From Alphaproteobacteria bacterium (lineage in GTDB: Bacteria > Pseudomonadota > Alphaproteobacteria > Rhodospirillales > Rhodospirillaceae): a stretch of 15,764 bases of DNA. Shown here in pieces: positions 14,796 to 15,764 of the stretch. The position numbers were made by a program, and so were the translations under genes. The notes beneath the pieces are model-generated. The model made no database searches, was not told the origin of the DNA, and saw only the letters and a list, made by a program, of their open reading frames with translations. Each line of letters begins with the position of its first letter. The first letter of the stretch is position 1. The DNA lies in assembly GCA_015228695.1 (NCBI GenBank), contig JADGDA010000034.1, positions 1-15,764 of the forward strand. The letters run 5' to 3'.

Positions 14796-14801
14796 ATTCT
14801 A
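14796..14801 (-). promoter_or_regulatory. Possible -10 element of the REC-GGDEF/kinase operon
   Basis: Minus strand TAGAAT (14801 to 14796; 5 of 6 to TATAAT), about 28 nt upstream of the ATG at 14768. The best upstream partner, TTGGGG (14826 to 14821), is 19 nt away and poor, so the promoter call is tentative. Apart from this and the hairpin at 14911, the 190-bp gap 14769-14958 shows nothing I can identify. Confidence 0.3.
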
Positions 14802-14910
14802 ACACAACGCCGATCCCGGACCCCAAACAAAACGCGGAGGCGCGCGCACGAGAGGGCGTCCAACAAGGAGTCGGGCGCGACCCGCGCACGATCATCTCTG
14901 GACGCGCGCG

Positions 14911-14933
14911 GCCGGGAGCGGCATGCTCCCGGC
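14911..14933 (+). promoter_or_regulatory. Perfect 9-bp hairpin in the moxR leader
   Basis: GCCGGGAGC (14911-14919), loop GGCAT (14920-14924) and GCTCCCGGC (14925-14933). It lies 25 bp upstream of the GTG start of the MoxR gene. An in-frame ATG (14923-14925) sits at the loop/stem junction, and a GGGAG that could serve as its ribosome binding site is in the 5' arm. No T-run follows, so it is not a normal terminator. Confidence 0.6.
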
Positions 14934-14958
14934 GGAATCAGCGATACGGAGTGCCCCG

Positions 14959-15764
14959 GTGAAAGAAACGCAGACTCTCCCCGCCCCGGTCGCCGAGATC
15001 GAACGTCTCGGCGGGTTGCTGCGCGAAGTCAAGGAGCGGGTCGAACGGATCATCTTCGGTCAGGGACAGGTCATCGACAACGCCATCGTCACGGTTCTGG
15101 CCGGAGGCCACGCCCTGCTGATCGGGGTTCCCGGCCTCGCCAAGACCCGGCTGGTGCAGACGCTCGGGGTGGTGCTCGGGCTCGACGACAGACGGGTCCA
15201 GTTCACCCCCGACCTGATGCCGAGCGACATCCTGGGCTCGGAGGTGCTGGAGGAAAACGGCGCGGGAACCCGTTCGTTCCGCTTCATCGAGGGGCCGGTG
15301 TTCTGCCAGCTTCTGATGGCCGACGAGATCAACCGCGCCAGTCCGCGCACCCAATCGGCGCTGCTTCAGGCGATGCAGGAGCGGCGGGTGTCCGTGGCCG
15401 GCCGCTATCACGAACTGCCCGCGCCCTTTCACGTCCTGGCCACCCAGAACCCCATCGAGCAGGAGGGAACCTATCCGCTGCCGGAGGCCCAACTCGACCG
15501 GTTCCTGATGCAGATCGACGTCGGCTATCCCGACCTTGCCGCCGAGCGCCGCATGCTGATCGCGACCACCGGAGCCGCGGAGGAGGAGCCCGCTCCGGTC
15601 ATGACCGCCCGGGACCTGTTGCAGGCCCAGGGTCTGGTGCGCCGGATTCCCGTGGGGGAAAGCGTGGTCGAGGCCATCCTCTCCCTGGTGCGTTCCGGGC
15701 GGCCCGAGGAAACCCGGCAGGAGGATATCCGCCGGCATGTCGCCTGGGGACCCGGCCCCCGCGC
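14959..15764 (+). CDS. MoxR-family AAA+ ATPase, C-terminus beyond window edge
   Basis: The first 268 codons of a MoxR-type AAA+ protein. Walker A is GVPGLAKT (residues 56-63), Walker B is LLMADEINR (D122, E123), and sensor 1 is in VLATQNPIEQEGTYPLPEAQLDRF; family-typical FTPDLMPSDILGSEV and SALLQAMQERRV are present. These ATPases act as chaperones that mature or remodel partner proteins, often together with DUF58 and von Willebrand A-domain proteins encoded downstream; any such genes lie outside the window. Start chosen at GTG 14959, with GGAG at 14948-14951 and a 7-nt spacer. An in-frame ATG at 14923 would add 12 residues but lies in a hairpin. The gene diverges from the diguanylate cyclase operon with 190 bp between starts. 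Confidence 0.95.
   Translation, partial: MKETQTLPAPVAEIERLGGLLREVKERVERIIFGQGQVIDNAIVTVLAGGHALLIGVPGLAKTRLVQTLGVVLGLDDRRVQFTPDLMPSDILGSEVLEENGAGTRSFRFIEGPVFCQLLMADEINRASPRTQSALLQAMQERRVSVAGRYHELPAPFHVLATQNPIEQEGTYPLPEAQLDRFLMQIDVGYPDLAAERRMLIATTGAAEEEPAPVMTARDLLQAQGLVRRIPVGESVVEAILSLVRSGRPEETRQEDIRRHVAWGPGPR

Overview
The window is high-GC DNA with the look of an alphaproteobacterium, most likely in or near the Rhodospirillales. This is inferred from base composition, protein resemblance, the thrS-infC pair and an intergenic palindrome of a type I associate with alphaproteobacteria. No rRNA, tRNA, CRISPR array or transposase gene was seen.

Layout, left to right. (1) Positions 1-4729 look like the edge of a surface-glycan locus. 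A partial glutamine-dependent asparagine synthase (minus strand, running off the left edge) is coupled by a 1-nt stop/start overlap to a heparinase II/III-family protein. Diverging from them are a SAM-dependent methyltransferase and a protein with a PDC/Cache sensor domain and no visible membrane segment. (2) Positions 4769-7271 hold housekeeping translation genes on the minus strand: infC (IF-3) and thrS. infC appears to have a non-AUG (ATA) start behind a strong Shine-Dalgarno. (3) Positions 7369-9703 hold two divergently transcribed exported proteins: a lytic transglycosylase and a TM1410/GH114-like putative glycoside hydrolase, the latter with a good sigma-70-type promoter. (4) Positions 9777-10445 encode a glutathione S-transferase family protein. 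(5) Positions 10455-10657 form a long imperfect palindrome, a MITE/REP-like element that can fold into a cross, between convergent genes. (6) Positions 10657-14768 are a two-gene minus-strand signalling operon: a REC-PAS-PAS-GGDEF diguanylate cyclase followed, with a 37-nt overlap and a TTG start, by a membrane PAS-PAS histidine kinase. (7) From 14959 a MoxR-type AAA+ ATPase runs off the right edge, preceded by a perfect 9-bp hairpin.

Functional reading. The kinase probably phosphorylates the receiver domain of the co-encoded diguanylate cyclase, so a signal sensed at the membrane would set c-di-GMP synthesis; this is inference from gene order and domains. The glycan genes, the exported transglycosylase and the TM1410-like protein all concern the cell envelope or polysaccharide, but nothing in the sequence links them into one system. 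I see no clearly new defence or mobile system. The most interesting points are the infC start, the cross-shaped palindrome, the interrupted and reordered TM1410-like domain, and the soluble Cache protein.
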